DNA of 64,000 bases from Magnetospirillum sp. SS-4 (GTDB lineage: Bacteria > Pseudomonadota > Alphaproteobacteria > Rhodospirillales > Magnetospirillaceae). The translations under genes and the position numbers were made by a program. Numbering within the stretch: the first letter of the stretch is position 1; the number at the start of each line of letters is the position of its first letter. Positions 1 through 7,816 of this stretch are shown piece by piece. Under the pieces are notes generated by a model. It saw only the letters and a list, made by a program, of their open reading frames with translations, made no database searches and had not been told where the DNA came from. The stretch is taken from NCBI RefSeq assembly GCF_902729425.1, contig NZ_CACVCH010000081.1:214735-278734 (forward strand). Direction: 5' to 3'.

Positions 1-644
1 AGCCGGCGCCGGCCCTCGCTTCCCATGGCGGCCTTCAGATCAAGGTTGCCAGTGTCGGAATCGTCCAGGATGTGGTCGTGACGCTTGTCCTTGGCGCGGG
101 GGCCGATGGCCGCCAGTTCGGTGACGTTCTGCTCGATCCTCTCCAGCACGGCCAGGATGTCCTCGGCCACCTGCCGGTCGTCCATCAGGTTGGCGTAGCG
201 GCGGATGTTGAAGGCGAAATGGCGGATCAGCTTGATGTTGTCGCGAAAGCTGCGCGGTCGGCGCACGAAAATGCGATGGGCGCCGCGGATGTTCTTGATG
301 AACATGTTGACCAGGGCGCGGACGAATTTATGGGTTCCCTCCAGCTTGCGGGCGAACAGCGGCTCTGGAATGCGGGTGACGATGCTGTCGGTGGCGGCGA
401 TGGCGGTGGCCATGCGCTCGCTGCGGTCGATCACCGCCATCTCGCCGAAGATTTCGCCGGGCTTGATGGAATCCAGCTCGACCCGCTGGCCGTCCACCTG
501 CTGGAAGATGACGATCCTGCCCTTGTCCAGGATATAGGCGGCATCGCCGGAGGCCCCCTGGCGGAACAGGACGGTTCCGGCCGGAACGCTCAACTTCTCG
601 AATTTCTGTTCGGCGATGTCGGTGGCCGGCGCATCGTCCATCAT
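1..644 (-). CDS. cyclic nucleotide-binding domain protein (partial, runs off left edge)
   Basis: Reading the minus strand from ATG at 644 gives an open frame of about 214 codons that reaches the window edge without a stop. The first 120 residues are a Crp-type cNMP-binding fold: AGTVLFRQG, then the GEIFGEMAVID phosphate-binding-cassette region and RMATAIAATDS. No HTH domain follows; the rest is basic and helical (RGAHRIFVRRPRSFRDNIK) and then acidic, so this is probably a cAMP or c-di-GMP-responsive signalling protein rather than a transcription factor. It starts 4 bases after the stop of dedA, so the two are probably cotranscribed. The C-terminus is not visible. Confidence 0.8.
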   Translation of the reverse strand, partial: MMDDAPATDIAEQKFEKLSVPAGTVLFRQGASGDAAYILDKGRIVIFQQVDGQRVELDSIKPGEIFGEMAVIDRSERMATAIAATDSIVTRIPEPLFARKLEGTHKFVRALVNMFIKNIRGAHRIFVRRPRSFRDNIKLIRHFAFNIRRYANLMDDRQVAEDILAVLERIEQNVTELAAIGPRAKDKRHDHILDDSDTGNLDLKAAMGSEGRRR

Positions 645-648
645 GGCC

Positions 649-1269
649 TCATTCGCTGGGGGTGACTTCGGGGGGAGTCACCTCGGCGGCGGTCGCCGGA
701 GGCTTGCGGCGGCCGGACATGGCGCTGAAGACGCCGATGCAGATCATCAGGACGATGAATCCGCCCAGAACGTACCATTTGGCATCACCCAGCCATTCCT
801 CCAGCTTGCGGCCCATGAAATAGCCGCCCCAGGCGAAGGAGTGGGCCCAGATGGCGGCGGCGATGAAGTTGAACACCGCGTATTTCACCCGGGGGACCCC
901 GGCGATGCCGACGATGAACGGCGCCGCGTTGCGCACGCCGTAGATCCAGCGGAACGACAGGATGAACAAGATCGGCGAGCGGTTGACCGCGTCGAAGGCC
1001 CAGTCGATCTTGCCGGTCAGCCTGGGCCAGCGCTTCAGCAGCGGCGCGCCGTGCCGGCGTCCGATGTAGTAATAGAGCTGGTCGCCGAAGAAGCTGCCGG
1101 TCAGCGCCGCCAGGGCGAGCAGTTCCACGTTGATGTTGTAGCGTCCCTCCGACGCCAGGATGCCGGTGACGATCACCACCGTCTCGCCCTCGACGAAGGT
1201 CCACGCGGTGATCAGGGGATACAGCAGAAATCCGTATTCCTGGAGGACGTGAACGACGAACTCTTCCAA
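649..1269 (-). CDS. DedA/SNARE-associated family inner-membrane protein
   Basis: A 206-residue integral membrane protein of the DedA (VTT domain) family, thought to act in membrane-lipid flipping or homeostasis. Family signals are the hydrophobic N-terminal re-entrant part with E27-G-E, the motif GSFFGDQLYYYIGRRHG around residues 78-92, and FRWIYGVRNAAPFIVG around 126-141, including the conserved Arg and G. A TTG start is chosen because AGGAG lies 5 bases upstream and no ATG or GTG in frame is better placed. The C-terminal tail is proline/threonine rich. The cNMP-binding protein follows it after 4 bases. Confidence 0.85.
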   Translation of the reverse strand: MEEFVVHVLQEYGFLLYPLITAWTFVEGETVVIVTGILASEGRYNINVELLALAALTGSFFGDQLYYYIGRRHGAPLLKRWPRLTGKIDWAFDAVNRSPILFILSFRWIYGVRNAAPFIVGIAGVPRVKYAVFNFIAAAIWAHSFAWGGYFMGRKLEEWLGDAKWYVLGGFIVLMICIGVFSAMSGRRKPPATAAEVTPPEVTPSE

Positions 1270-1363
1270 GGGGGCTCCTGGGCACGAGACAGGGAAAACG
1301 CCTGCAAAAATCCAGCAATACAGGTAGGGGCGTCAACGACCAAAATAGGAGATTACGAAAACG

Positions 1364-2476
1364 TCACGGGCGTCCGGTCCGGGGGGTGATGCGGTTGACG
1401 TGTCCCATCTTGCGGCCGGGGCGCGCCTCGGCCTTGCCATAGAGGTGCAGCTTGGCGCAAGGGTCGTTCAGGATGTCGAGCCATTGGGCGGCATCATTGC
1501 CGATCAGGTTCTTCATCACCGCGTCGGAATGGCGTTCGGGCGACCCCAGCGGCAGGCCGCAGACGGCGCGGACGAATTGCTCGAACTGGTCGGTGACGCA
1601 GGCGTCCATGGTCCAGTGGCCGGAATTGTGCGGGCGAGGCGCCATCTCGTTGGCCAGCAGGCCGTCGTCGGTGACGAACATCTCGACCGCCAGCAGCCCG
1701 ACCACTCCCAACTCCTCGGCGGCGCGGTGGGCGATATCCATGGCGGCCCCGGCCAGGGCCGCCGGGATGGGAGCCGGGGCGGTGGAGGTGTCGAGAATGT
1801 GATCGCGGTGGACGTTCCATACCGGATCGAACGCCTGCCAGGCGCCATCGGCGCCGCGCGCCACGATTACCGAGATCTCGCTTCTGAAGTTGATGAATCC
1901 TTCCAGCACGCCGTTGCCGCCGGCGGTCAATCCGGCGCCCAGCGCCGCCCAGGCCTCGGCCAGATCGGTATCGGCGACGATCTTGACCTGTCCCTTGCCG
2001 TCATAGCCCTGGCGGGCGGTCTTGAGCACCGCCGGCCGTCCGATCTCGGCCACCGCCGTCCGCAATTCCTTCAGGCTGGAGACTTCCCGCCACGGCGCGG
2101 TCTTGACGCCGATGGAGTTGAAGAAGCTTTTTTCCCGGATGCGGTCCTGGGCCACCTCCAGCACGCTCCAGCACGGACGCACCGGCACATGCGCGGCCAT
2201 CAGGCGGACGCTTTCCGCCGGAATGTTCTCGAACTCGAAGGTGACGACGTCGACCTTGCGGGCGAAATCCTCGATGGCGGCCTCGTCGGTGTATTCGGCC
2301 AGGGTCGCCGCCGCCGCCACCTGCGATGCCGGTCCGTCCTTCTCGGGCGAGTAGACGTGGACCAGATAGCCCAGCCGCGCCGCCGCCAGCGCCGCCATGC
2401 GGCCCAACTGGCCGCCGCCGATGATGCCGATGGTGCTGCCGGGGGGCAGCGGCCGGAAATCGGGGTTTGGGCTCAC
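1364..2476 (-). CDS. purK: N5-carboxyaminoimidazole ribonucleotide synthase PurK
   Basis: A 370-residue ATP-grasp enzyme converting AIR, ATP and bicarbonate to N5-CAIR in purine biosynthesis. It shows the N-terminal signature [17 protein letters not shown], the ATP-grasp segment [12 protein letters not shown] around residue 150, and the catalytic/metal part [18 protein letters not shown] around 275-292. Length is normal for the family. Its ATG overlaps the purE stop by 4 bases, so purE and purK are translationally coupled and their products act in consecutive steps. Confidence 0.96.
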   Translation of the reverse strand: MSPNPDFRPLPPGSTIGIIGGGQLGRMAALAAARLGYLVHVYSPEKDGPASQVAAAATLAEYTDEAAIEDFARKVDVVTFEFENIPAESVRLMAAHVPVRPCWSVLEVAQDRIREKSFFNSIGVKTAPWREVSSLKELRTAVAEIGRPAVLKTARQGYDGKGQVKIVADTDLAEAWAALGAGLTAGGNGVLEGFINFRSEISVIVARGADGAWQAFDPVWNVHRDHILDTSTAPAPIPAALAGAAMDIAHRAAEELGVVGLLAVEMFVTDDGLLANEMAPRPHNSGHWTMDACVTDQFEQFVRAVCGLPLGSPERHSDAVMKNLIGNDAAQWLDILNDPCAKLHLYGKAEARPGRKMGHVNRITPRTGRP

Positions 2477-2994
2477 GGGCGGATCAGGTCGGGGTTGTCG
2501 GGGTCCACCGGCGCCTCGGCCACCGAGGCGGTCTGGCGGGCACGCCAGGTCTCCAGGGCGGCATCGACCGCCGGGTCGAGCAGGGCGAGGACGGCGCCGG
2601 CCAGCAGGGCGGCGTTGATGGCTCCGGCCTTGCCGATGGCCAGGGTTCCCACCGGAATGCCACCGGGCATCTGGACGATGGACAGCAGCGAATCCTGCCC
2701 CTTCAGGGTCTTGCTTTCCACCGGCACGCCGAACACCGGCAGCGGGGTCATGGCGGCGGTCATGCCGGGAAGGTGGGCGGCGCCGCCGGCGCCGGCGATG
2801 ATCACCTTCAGCCCGCGGGCCTTGGCGGTTCCGGCATAGTCGTAGAGCCGTCCGGGGGTGCGGTGGGCCGAAACCACCCGGGTCTCGAAGCCGATGCCCA
2901 GCTCGGCCAGGGTGGCGGCGGCATGGCGCATGGTTTCCCAGTCCGACTGGCTTCCCATGATGATTCCGACCTGGGGCGCCTTGGTGTTCACCAT
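2473..2994 (-). CDS. purE: N5-CAIR mutase PurE (class I)
   Basis: A 173-residue mutase converting N5-CAIR to CAIR. The start at 2994 gives [19 protein letters not shown], matching the usual PurE N-terminus; a longer reading to 3087 would add an unrelated 31-residue segment. Family motifs are [22 protein letters not shown] around residues 42-54, and [25 protein letters not shown] around 70-94. The C-terminal extension after LLAG is longer than in the shortest homologues. First gene of the purEK pair; nothing else in this direction lies immediately upstream. Confidence 0.96.
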   Translation of the reverse strand: MVNTKAPQVGIIMGSQSDWETMRHAAATLAELGIGFETRVVSAHRTPGRLYDYAGTAKARGLKVIIAGAGGAAHLPGMTAAMTPLPVFGVPVESKTLKGQDSLLSIVQMPGGIPVGTLAIGKAGAINAALLAGAVLALLDPAVDAALETWRARQTASVAEAPVDPDNPDLIRP

Positions 2995-3133
2995 GCGGCT
3001 GAAGTCCCGGATGGAGGTTGAGGAAAGGGCGGAATTATAGGGAACGCAACCGGCGAAGCAAGGCCGTATTGCCGAAATATCGGACATCGGCCGCTGTCCA
3101 TGATAGGATGCCGAACAGAACCTGAGGCGAGAA

Positions 3134-3871
3134 ATGGCCAGTCAGTTTCGCACCGACCCGATCTTTTCCGTCGGGCACGTAAACGAGTACGTGCTCGATC
3201 ACGGCGGCCATCATCCCGGTCATCATCAATCGCCCTATCCGCCCAGCGAACCGCCGCCGGTCCAGCATAGTCCGGCCGACGTCGCCTCCATCCTGGGCTT
3301 GCCGGAAAGCGTCATCACCCCGGCGGTGCTGGCGGCGGTGACCGGATTGCTGTCGGAACTGGACCGTCTGCGCTGGCTGGATTCGCAGAACCGCCGCCGC
3401 CAGGCCTTCCTGGAGGGGCTGGCGGAACGCGACACCGTGGTGCCGGTGCTCAACCGTCGCGGCTTCATGCGCGAACTGGAGGCGCTGCTGGCCGCCGGCA
3501 GCGGCGACGGCACCCTGGTGGTGCTGCACGTCAACGGGATCGAGCATCTCCGGCAGGTGCAGGGGCTGGCCGCCGGCGACGGCGCGTTGCGCCACGTCTC
3601 GGCCAATCTGGTGGGCAATCTGCGCAGCACCGATCCGGTGGGATTGCTGGGGATGAGCGACTTCGCCATTCTGATGCCGGCCACCGACCTGGCCGCCGGC
3701 CGTGAGAAGGTGCGGGTGGTGATGGAGCGCATCAACGCCCAGCCCTTCTTGTGGCTGGGGCAGCCCCACGCCTTCGCCATGTTCTCGGGGTACCATGTCC
3801 TCGCGCCGGGCGAGGATGCCGAAGCGGCCCTGGCCGCGGCCGACCGGGCACGACGGGGGCTGACGGACTGA
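3134..3871 (+). CDS. degenerate GGDEF-domain protein
   Basis: A 245-residue soluble protein. A low-complexity His/Pro N-terminus ([17 protein letters not shown]) leads to a helical linker and, from about residue 98, a GGDEF-like fold ([19 protein letters not shown], then [31 protein letters not shown]). The active-site loop reads LGMSDFAIL instead of GGDEF, so it lacks the two Gly and the metal/catalytic Glu pattern of a diguanylate cyclase. The role is inferred to be structural or a c-di-GMP/GTP-sensing regulator. It is divergent from purEK and has a plausible SD (GAGGCGAGA) before the ATG. Confidence 0.75.
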   Translation: MASQFRTDPIFSVGHVNEYVLDHGGHHPGHHQSPYPPSEPPPVQHSPADVASILGLPESVITPAVLAAVTGLLSELDRLRWLDSQNRRRQAFLEGLAERDTVVPVLNRRGFMRELEALLAAGSGDGTLVVLHVNGIEHLRQVQGLAAGDGALRHVSANLVGNLRSTDPVGLLGMSDFAILMPATDLAAGREKVRVVMERINAQPFLWLGQPHAFAMFSGYHVLAPGEDAEAALAAADRARRGLTD

Positions 3872-3939
3872 CGCCGCCCCGCCGCCCGTTCCCTCCGGCC
3901 TTGGTGGCGGAAGGGGGGGGCGGGATGCGGCGACGGGGT

Positions 3940-4506
3940 CTATTCCGCGACGGACTCGTCGGTGCGGCCGCCCTCGTGATGTCCGCGCGAACGGCCGCTC
4001 AGCGCCACCGCCTTCTCCAGGTCGGCCTCCGAGCACATGCCCAGCGTCACCGGGTTGCGCGGCTTGATGTTGGCGGCGTTCCAGTGGCTCTTGTCGCGCA
4101 CCGACTGGATGGTCGGCTTGGTGGTGCCGATCAGCTTGGAAATGGCGGCGTCCGACAGTTCCGGATGATGCTTGATGATCCAGGCGATGGCGTCGGGCCG
4201 GTCCTGGCGCTTGGACACCGGGGTGTAGCGGGCGCCCTTGGCCTTGGCGTGCGGCTGCGGAATGTCGGTGACCGTCAGCTTGAGGCGGGCATCGGGATTG
4301 GCCTCGCAGCGCTCGATCTCGGCGCGGGTCACCTGGCCGTTGGCGACGGGGTCGAGGCCGACGATGCCGATGGCCACCTCGCCATCGGCGATGGCCTGGA
4401 CTTCCAGCGGATGAAGCCCGCAGAAATCGGCCACCTGCTCGAAGGTGAGAGCGGTATTCTCGACCAGCCAGACGGCGGTCGCCTTGGGCATGAGCGGCAG
4501 GGCCAT
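3940..4506 (-). CDS. trcR: cell-cycle transcriptional regulator TrcR (DUF1013 family)
   Basis: A 188-residue protein of the DUF1013/TrcR family that is almost confined to Alphaproteobacteria, where it is described as a cell-cycle regulator working with RNA polymerase. Family features are the start MALPLMPKATAVWLVENTAL, the HTH-like ALTFEQVADFCGLHPLEVQAIADGE around residues 18-40, the middle segment RPDAIAWIIKHHPELSDAAI, and KLIGTTKPTIQSVRDKSHW. The start is fixed by a perfect AGGAGG 5 bases before ATG 4506. The gene stands alone between oppositely oriented or unrelated neighbours. Confidence 0.92.
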   Translation of the reverse strand: MALPLMPKATAVWLVENTALTFEQVADFCGLHPLEVQAIADGEVAIGIVGLDPVANGQVTRAEIERCEANPDARLKLTVTDIPQPHAKAKGARYTPVSKRQDRPDAIAWIIKHHPELSDAAISKLIGTTKPTIQSVRDKSHWNAANIKPRNPVTLGMCSEADLEKAVALSGRSRGHHEGGRTDESVAE

Positions 4507-4652
4507 GAAACCTCCTGTATGGTCCTTCGGGCGGGCCGGGTGTCGGCCCGCGAGCTTGCGAGAACCGCCTGCCGGACCCGGTGGGGTCAGGATACGGACG
4601 GCGGCGATCCCTTGGAATGCGCCGCTAGTTATATGGGCGAACGTCCTCCGGG

Positions 4653-5648
4653 TCAAACCGTCAGCACGATCTTGCCGATATGGGCGTTGCTCTCCATCAG
4701 GCGGTGGGCCTCGGCGGCCTGGGCCAGCGGGAAGGTGGCGTGGATCACCGGGGCGATCCGGCCCGACGACAGCAGCGGCCAGACGGTCCGGCGCAGCCCC
4801 TCGGCCATGCGGGCCTTGGCGTCGTTGGATTGCGGCCGGAGCGTCGAACCGGTCAGGGTCAGGCGCTTCAGCATCACCGGCATCATGTTCAGCTCGGCTG
4901 TCGAGCCCCGCAGGAAGGCGATGGAGACCAGCCGGCCGTCGGCGGCCAGCGACCGGATGTTGCGGGCCATGTAGTCGCCGCCCACCATGTCGAGGATGAC
5001 GTCGACGCCCCGGCCCCCGGTCTCGGCCTTGACGACCTCGACGAAATCCTGGGCGGTATGGTCGATGGCGAGATCGGCGCCCAGGCGACGACAGGCCTCG
5101 CATTTGGCCGCGCCGGAGGCGGTGGCGAACACCAGGGCGCCCAGGGCCTTGGCCAACTGGATGGCGGTGGTGCCGATGCCGCTGGCCCCGCCATGCACCA
5201 GGAAGGTTTCGCCGGCCTGCAACCGGCCGCGCTCGACCACGTTGTGCCAGACGGTGAAGAAGGTCTCGGGCAGGGCGGCGGCGCGGACCATGTCGTAGCC
5301 GTCGGGCAGCGGCAGGCACAGGCGGGCATCGACGGCGCAGTATTCGGCATAGCCGCCGCCGGGAACCAGGGCGCAGACCGCCTCGCCCGGCTGGAGCGCG
5401 GCGACGCCGTCGCCCAGGGCGGCGATGGTGCCGGCCACTTCCAGGCCGGGCAGGTCCGAGGCGCCCGGCGGCGCCGGATAGGCGCCCTGGCGCTGGAGCA
5501 CGTCGGGGCGGTTGATTCCGGCGGCGGCGACCTTGATCAGCACCTCGCCCGCGGCCGGCCGGGGCGGCGGACGGCGGACGGCCACCAACGCCTCGGGCGG
5601 GCCGGGCCGGGAGATTTCAACGCATGTCATGCCGTCGGGCACCATCAT
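4653..5648 (-). CDS. NAD(P)H:quinone oxidoreductase, zinc-independent MDR family
   Basis: About 331 residues of the medium-chain dehydrogenase/reductase fold, PIG3/QOR type: GINRPDVLQRQGAYPAPPG near residue 60, the AlaETFFTVWHNV helix, and the NADP-binding loop HGGASGIGTTAIQLAKALG around residues 145-163. The catalytic-zinc cysteine and histidine pattern of alcohol dehydrogenases is missing, as expected for quinone oxidoreductases. The start at 5648 has GGGGA a few bases upstream; a reading up to 5705 would overlap the divergent DUF1192 leader. Likely function is NADPH-dependent reduction of quinones or enones; the substrate is not predictable. Confidence 0.85.
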   Translation of the reverse strand: MMVPDGMTCVEISRPGPPEALVAVRRPPPRPAAGEVLIKVAAAGINRPDVLQRQGAYPAPPGASDLPGLEVAGTIAALGDGVAALQPGEAVCALVPGGGYAEYCAVDARLCLPLPDGYDMVRAAALPETFFTVWHNVVERGRLQAGETFLVHGGASGIGTTAIQLAKALGALVFATASGAAKCEACRRLGADLAIDHTAQDFVEVVKAETGGRGVDVILDMVGGDYMARNIRSLAADGRLVSIAFLRGSTAELNMMPVMLKRLTLTGSTLRPQSNDAKARMAEGLRRTVWPLLSSGRIAPVIHATFPLAQAAEAHRLMESNAHIGKIVLTV

Positions 5649-5719
5649 CGTCCCCTGCTCTGTCGATTGCCGGGCCAATCTGGTACGGTCTTGTCGCGAA
5701 GGCAAGAGAGGATGAGCCC

Positions 5720-5902
5720 ATGGATACCGACGATCTGGAGCCCCGCAAGGCGGTCGCCGCGCTTCGCAACCTCGATCCCCTGTCCATCGAGGAGCTGCGG
5801 GACTATATCGGAGAACTGGAGGCGGAAATCCTCCGCGCCCGGGACGCCATCGCCCGCAAGCAGGCGGTGAAGGCCGGCGCCGAGGCGTTTTTCAAGCGGT
5901 AA
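5720..5902 (+). CDS. DUF1192 family small protein
   Basis: A 60-residue acidic protein, MDTDDLEPRK at the N-terminus, then a short helical hairpin with SIEELRDYIGELEAEILRA, typical of the alphaproteobacterial DUF1192 family, whose function is unknown. The start at 5720 follows GAGAGGATGAG; longer readings of this frame extend into the divergent quinone oxidoreductase start region and are not supported. The second half is amphipathic and predicted to be coiled-coil. Confidence 0.8.
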   Translation: MDTDDLEPRKAVAALRNLDPLSIEELRDYIGELEAEILRARDAIARKQAVKAGAEAFFKR

Positions 5903-5962
5903 ATCGGTACTTGATTGCCGAATTCGGGCGCGGTATGACCAGTCTGCTACAGGAGGAAGGCC

Positions 5963-6745
5963 ATGTTGAACGGCAAGTCGGCGGTCATCACCGGCTCGAC
6001 CAGCGGAATCGGCCTCGGTATCGCCCGGGCGCTGGCGGGGCAGGGCGCCAACATCATGCTGAACGGCTTTGGCGAGGCCGGCGCCATCGAGGCGTTGCGG
6101 GCGTCGCTGGCGGCGGAATTCGGCGTCGAGGTGGCCTATAACGGCGCCGACCTGTCGCAACCGGACGGCGGCGGCGCGCTGGTGCGCGATGCCCGGGAAC
6201 GTTTCGGGGCGGTGGACATCCTGGTCAACAACGCCGGCATCCAGCATGTGGCGCCGGTCGAGGACTTTCCGCCCGACCGCTGGGACGCGGTGATCGCCAT
6301 CAACCTGTCGGCGGTTTTCCACGCCATCCGCGCCGCCCTTCCCGGCATGAAGGAAAAGGGCTGGGGCCGCATCGTCAACGTCGCTTCCGTCCATGGCCTG
6401 GTCGCCTCCGCCAACAAGGCCGCCTACATCGCCGCCAAGCACGGCGTGGTCGGATTGACCAAGGTGGTGGCGCTGGAAACCGCCGAGATCGACGTCACCT
6501 GCAACGCCATCTGCCCCGGCTGGGTGCTGACGCCGCTGGTCCAGGCCCAGATCGACGCCCGCGCCGAGCGGGAAGGCATTCCGGTGGCCCAGGCCGGCCG
6601 CGACCTGCTGTCGGAGAAGCAGCCGTCGAAACAGTTCACCACCCCGGAACAGCTGGGCGCCCTGGCGGTGTTCCTGTGCTCGCCGGCCGCCGCCAACCTG
6701 ACCGGCGCCAGCCTGCCGGTCGACGGGGGCTGGACGTCGCAATGA
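5963..6745 (+). CDS. bdhA: 3-hydroxybutyrate dehydrogenase (SDR family)
   Basis: A 260-residue short-chain dehydrogenase oxidising (R)-3-hydroxybutyrate to acetoacetate with NAD+, used in turnover of polyhydroxybutyrate-derived monomer. Seen: cofactor loop TGSTSGIGLGIA (residues 9-20), NNAGIQHVAPVEDFP (around 90), Ser of NVASVHGL and the catalytic YIAAK (around 154-158), and the characteristic QAQIDARAEREG...LLSEKQPSKQFTTPEQLG segment that separates BdhA from other SDRs. AGGAGG lies before the ATG. A thioesterase gene follows after 10 bases. Confidence 0.95.
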   Translation: MLNGKSAVITGSTSGIGLGIARALAGQGANIMLNGFGEAGAIEALRASLAAEFGVEVAYNGADLSQPDGGGALVRDARERFGAVDILVNNAGIQHVAPVEDFPPDRWDAVIAINLSAVFHAIRAALPGMKEKGWGRIVNVASVHGLVASANKAAYIAAKHGVVGLTKVVALETAEIDVTCNAICPGWVLTPLVQAQIDARAEREGIPVAQAGRDLLSEKQPSKQFTTPEQLGALAVFLCSPAAANLTGASLPVDGGWTSQ

Positions 6746-6755
6746 GCGGGGCGGC

Positions 6756-7199
6756 ATGACCCACAAGAAGGAGCCGGGCCGTCAGGCCGATTATCCCTTT
6801 CGGGTCGCCATCCAGACCCGCTGGTCCGACAACGACATGTTCGGCCACGTCAACAACGTGCTCTACCAGCGCTTTTTCGAACATGTGGTGGTGGCGTTCC
6901 TGCGCGGTCCCTGCGCCATCGATCTGATGAATTCGCCGGTGATCACCTTCGCCGCCGAGAGCCATTGCAGGTTCCTGCGGCCGCTGTCCTATCCCGCCGG
7001 CATCATCGCCGGCATCCGCATCGACCACATGGGCCGCACCAGCGCCCGCTACGGCCTGGCCCTGTTCGAGGAAGGATGCGACGAGGCCGCCGCCGAGGGA
7101 CATTGGATTCACGTCTTCGTCGATCGGGCCAGCCAGCGCCCCACCCCCATTCCGGACGACGTCCGCGCCGTGTTCGAGCGCCATCGGAGGATTTCATGA
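6756..7199 (+). CDS. acyl-CoA thioesterase, 4-hydroxybenzoyl-CoA thioesterase-like hotdog fold
   Basis: A 147-residue single hotdog-domain protein. The segment RWSDNDMFGHVNNVLYQRF (residues 25-43) is the hallmark of the 4HBT/YbgC group, with the catalytic Asp and the HVNN helix start. It most likely hydrolyses an acyl-CoA ester in the cytosol; the substrate is unknown. It sits between bdhA and a PaaY-like gene and overlaps the latter by 4 bases (ATGA), so the three probably form an operon for CoA-ester or storage-compound metabolism. Confidence 0.85.
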   Translation: MTHKKEPGRQADYPFRVAIQTRWSDNDMFGHVNNVLYQRFFEHVVVAFLRGPCAIDLMNSPVITFAAESHCRFLRPLSYPAGIIAGIRIDHMGRTSARYGLALFEEGCDEAAAEGHWIHVFVDRASQRPTPIPDDVRAVFERHRRIS

Positions 7200-7816
7200 G
7201 CGGTCTTTGCTATTCGTTCGAGGGAATGATTCCGGTGGTTCATCCCACCGCCTTCGTCCACCCCACCGCCGTCCTGATCGGCGACGTGCGCATCGGTCCC
7301 GGCTGCTATATCGGGCCGGGGGCGTCCCTGCGGGCCGATTTTTCCAGCGTCATCATCGGCGCCGGGGTCAACATCCAGGATTACTGCATCTTGCACGGCA
7401 CCCCGGGGTTTCACACCATCGTCGAGGACAACGGCCATGTCGGCCATGGTTCGGTGGTGCATGGCTGCACCGTTCGGCGCAACGCCCTGGTGGGGATGAG
7501 TTCGTCGATCTATGACGGGGCCGAGGTCGGCGAGAACGCCATCATCGCCGCCATGGCCTTCGTTCCGGCGGGAACCAGGATTCCGCCGGGAACCCTGGTG
7601 GCCGGCATTCCGGCCAAGGTGATCAGGCAACTGAGCGAGGACGAGATCGCCCGCAAGACCCGTGGCACCGAGGCCTACCAGCACCTGGCGGCCAAGTGCC
7701 TGGAAAGCTTCAGGCCTTGCCAGCCGCTGTCCGAGCCCGAGCCCGGCCGCGACAAGATGGACCCCAGCGCCATCTGGCCGGACGACCTGACCAAGCATCG
7801 CCCGGCGGGAAAGTGA
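7196..7816 (+). CDS. gamma-carbonic anhydrase-like / PaaY-type left-handed beta-helix protein
   Basis: A 206-residue protein with hexapeptide repeats from residue 14 on (HPTAFVHPTAVLIGDVRIG). The zinc-site histidines are visible in ILHGTPGFHTIVEDNGHVGHGSVVHGC around residues 66-92. The family includes gamma-carbonic anhydrases and PaaY, a thioesterase that releases stalled ring-CoA compounds; the C-terminal extension with EAYQHLAAKCLESFRPCQPL resembles PaaY more than plain gamma-CA. Coupling to the preceding thioesterase by an ATGA overlap fits a CoA-thioester role. No other phenylacetate genes are in the window, so the pathway is open. Confidence 0.8.
   Translation: MSGLCYSFEGMIPVVHPTAFVHPTAVLIGDVRIGPGCYIGPGASLRADFSSVIIGAGVNIQDYCILHGTPGFHTIVEDNGHVGHGSVVHGCTVRRNALVGMSSSIYDGAEVGENAIIAAMAFVPAGTRIPPGTLVAGIPAKVIRQLSEDEIARKTRGTEAYQHLAAKCLESFRPCQPLSEPEPGRDKMDPSAIWPDDLTKHRPAGK

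Noticed and set aside
1400..2839. Long plus-strand frame opposite purK and purE
   Set aside because: Antisense to two confidently identified purine genes; no domain.
2995..3087. N-terminal extension of purE to 3087
   Set aside because: The extra 31 residues have no PurE similarity and approach the divergent gene's promoter; [19 protein letters not shown] is the standard start.
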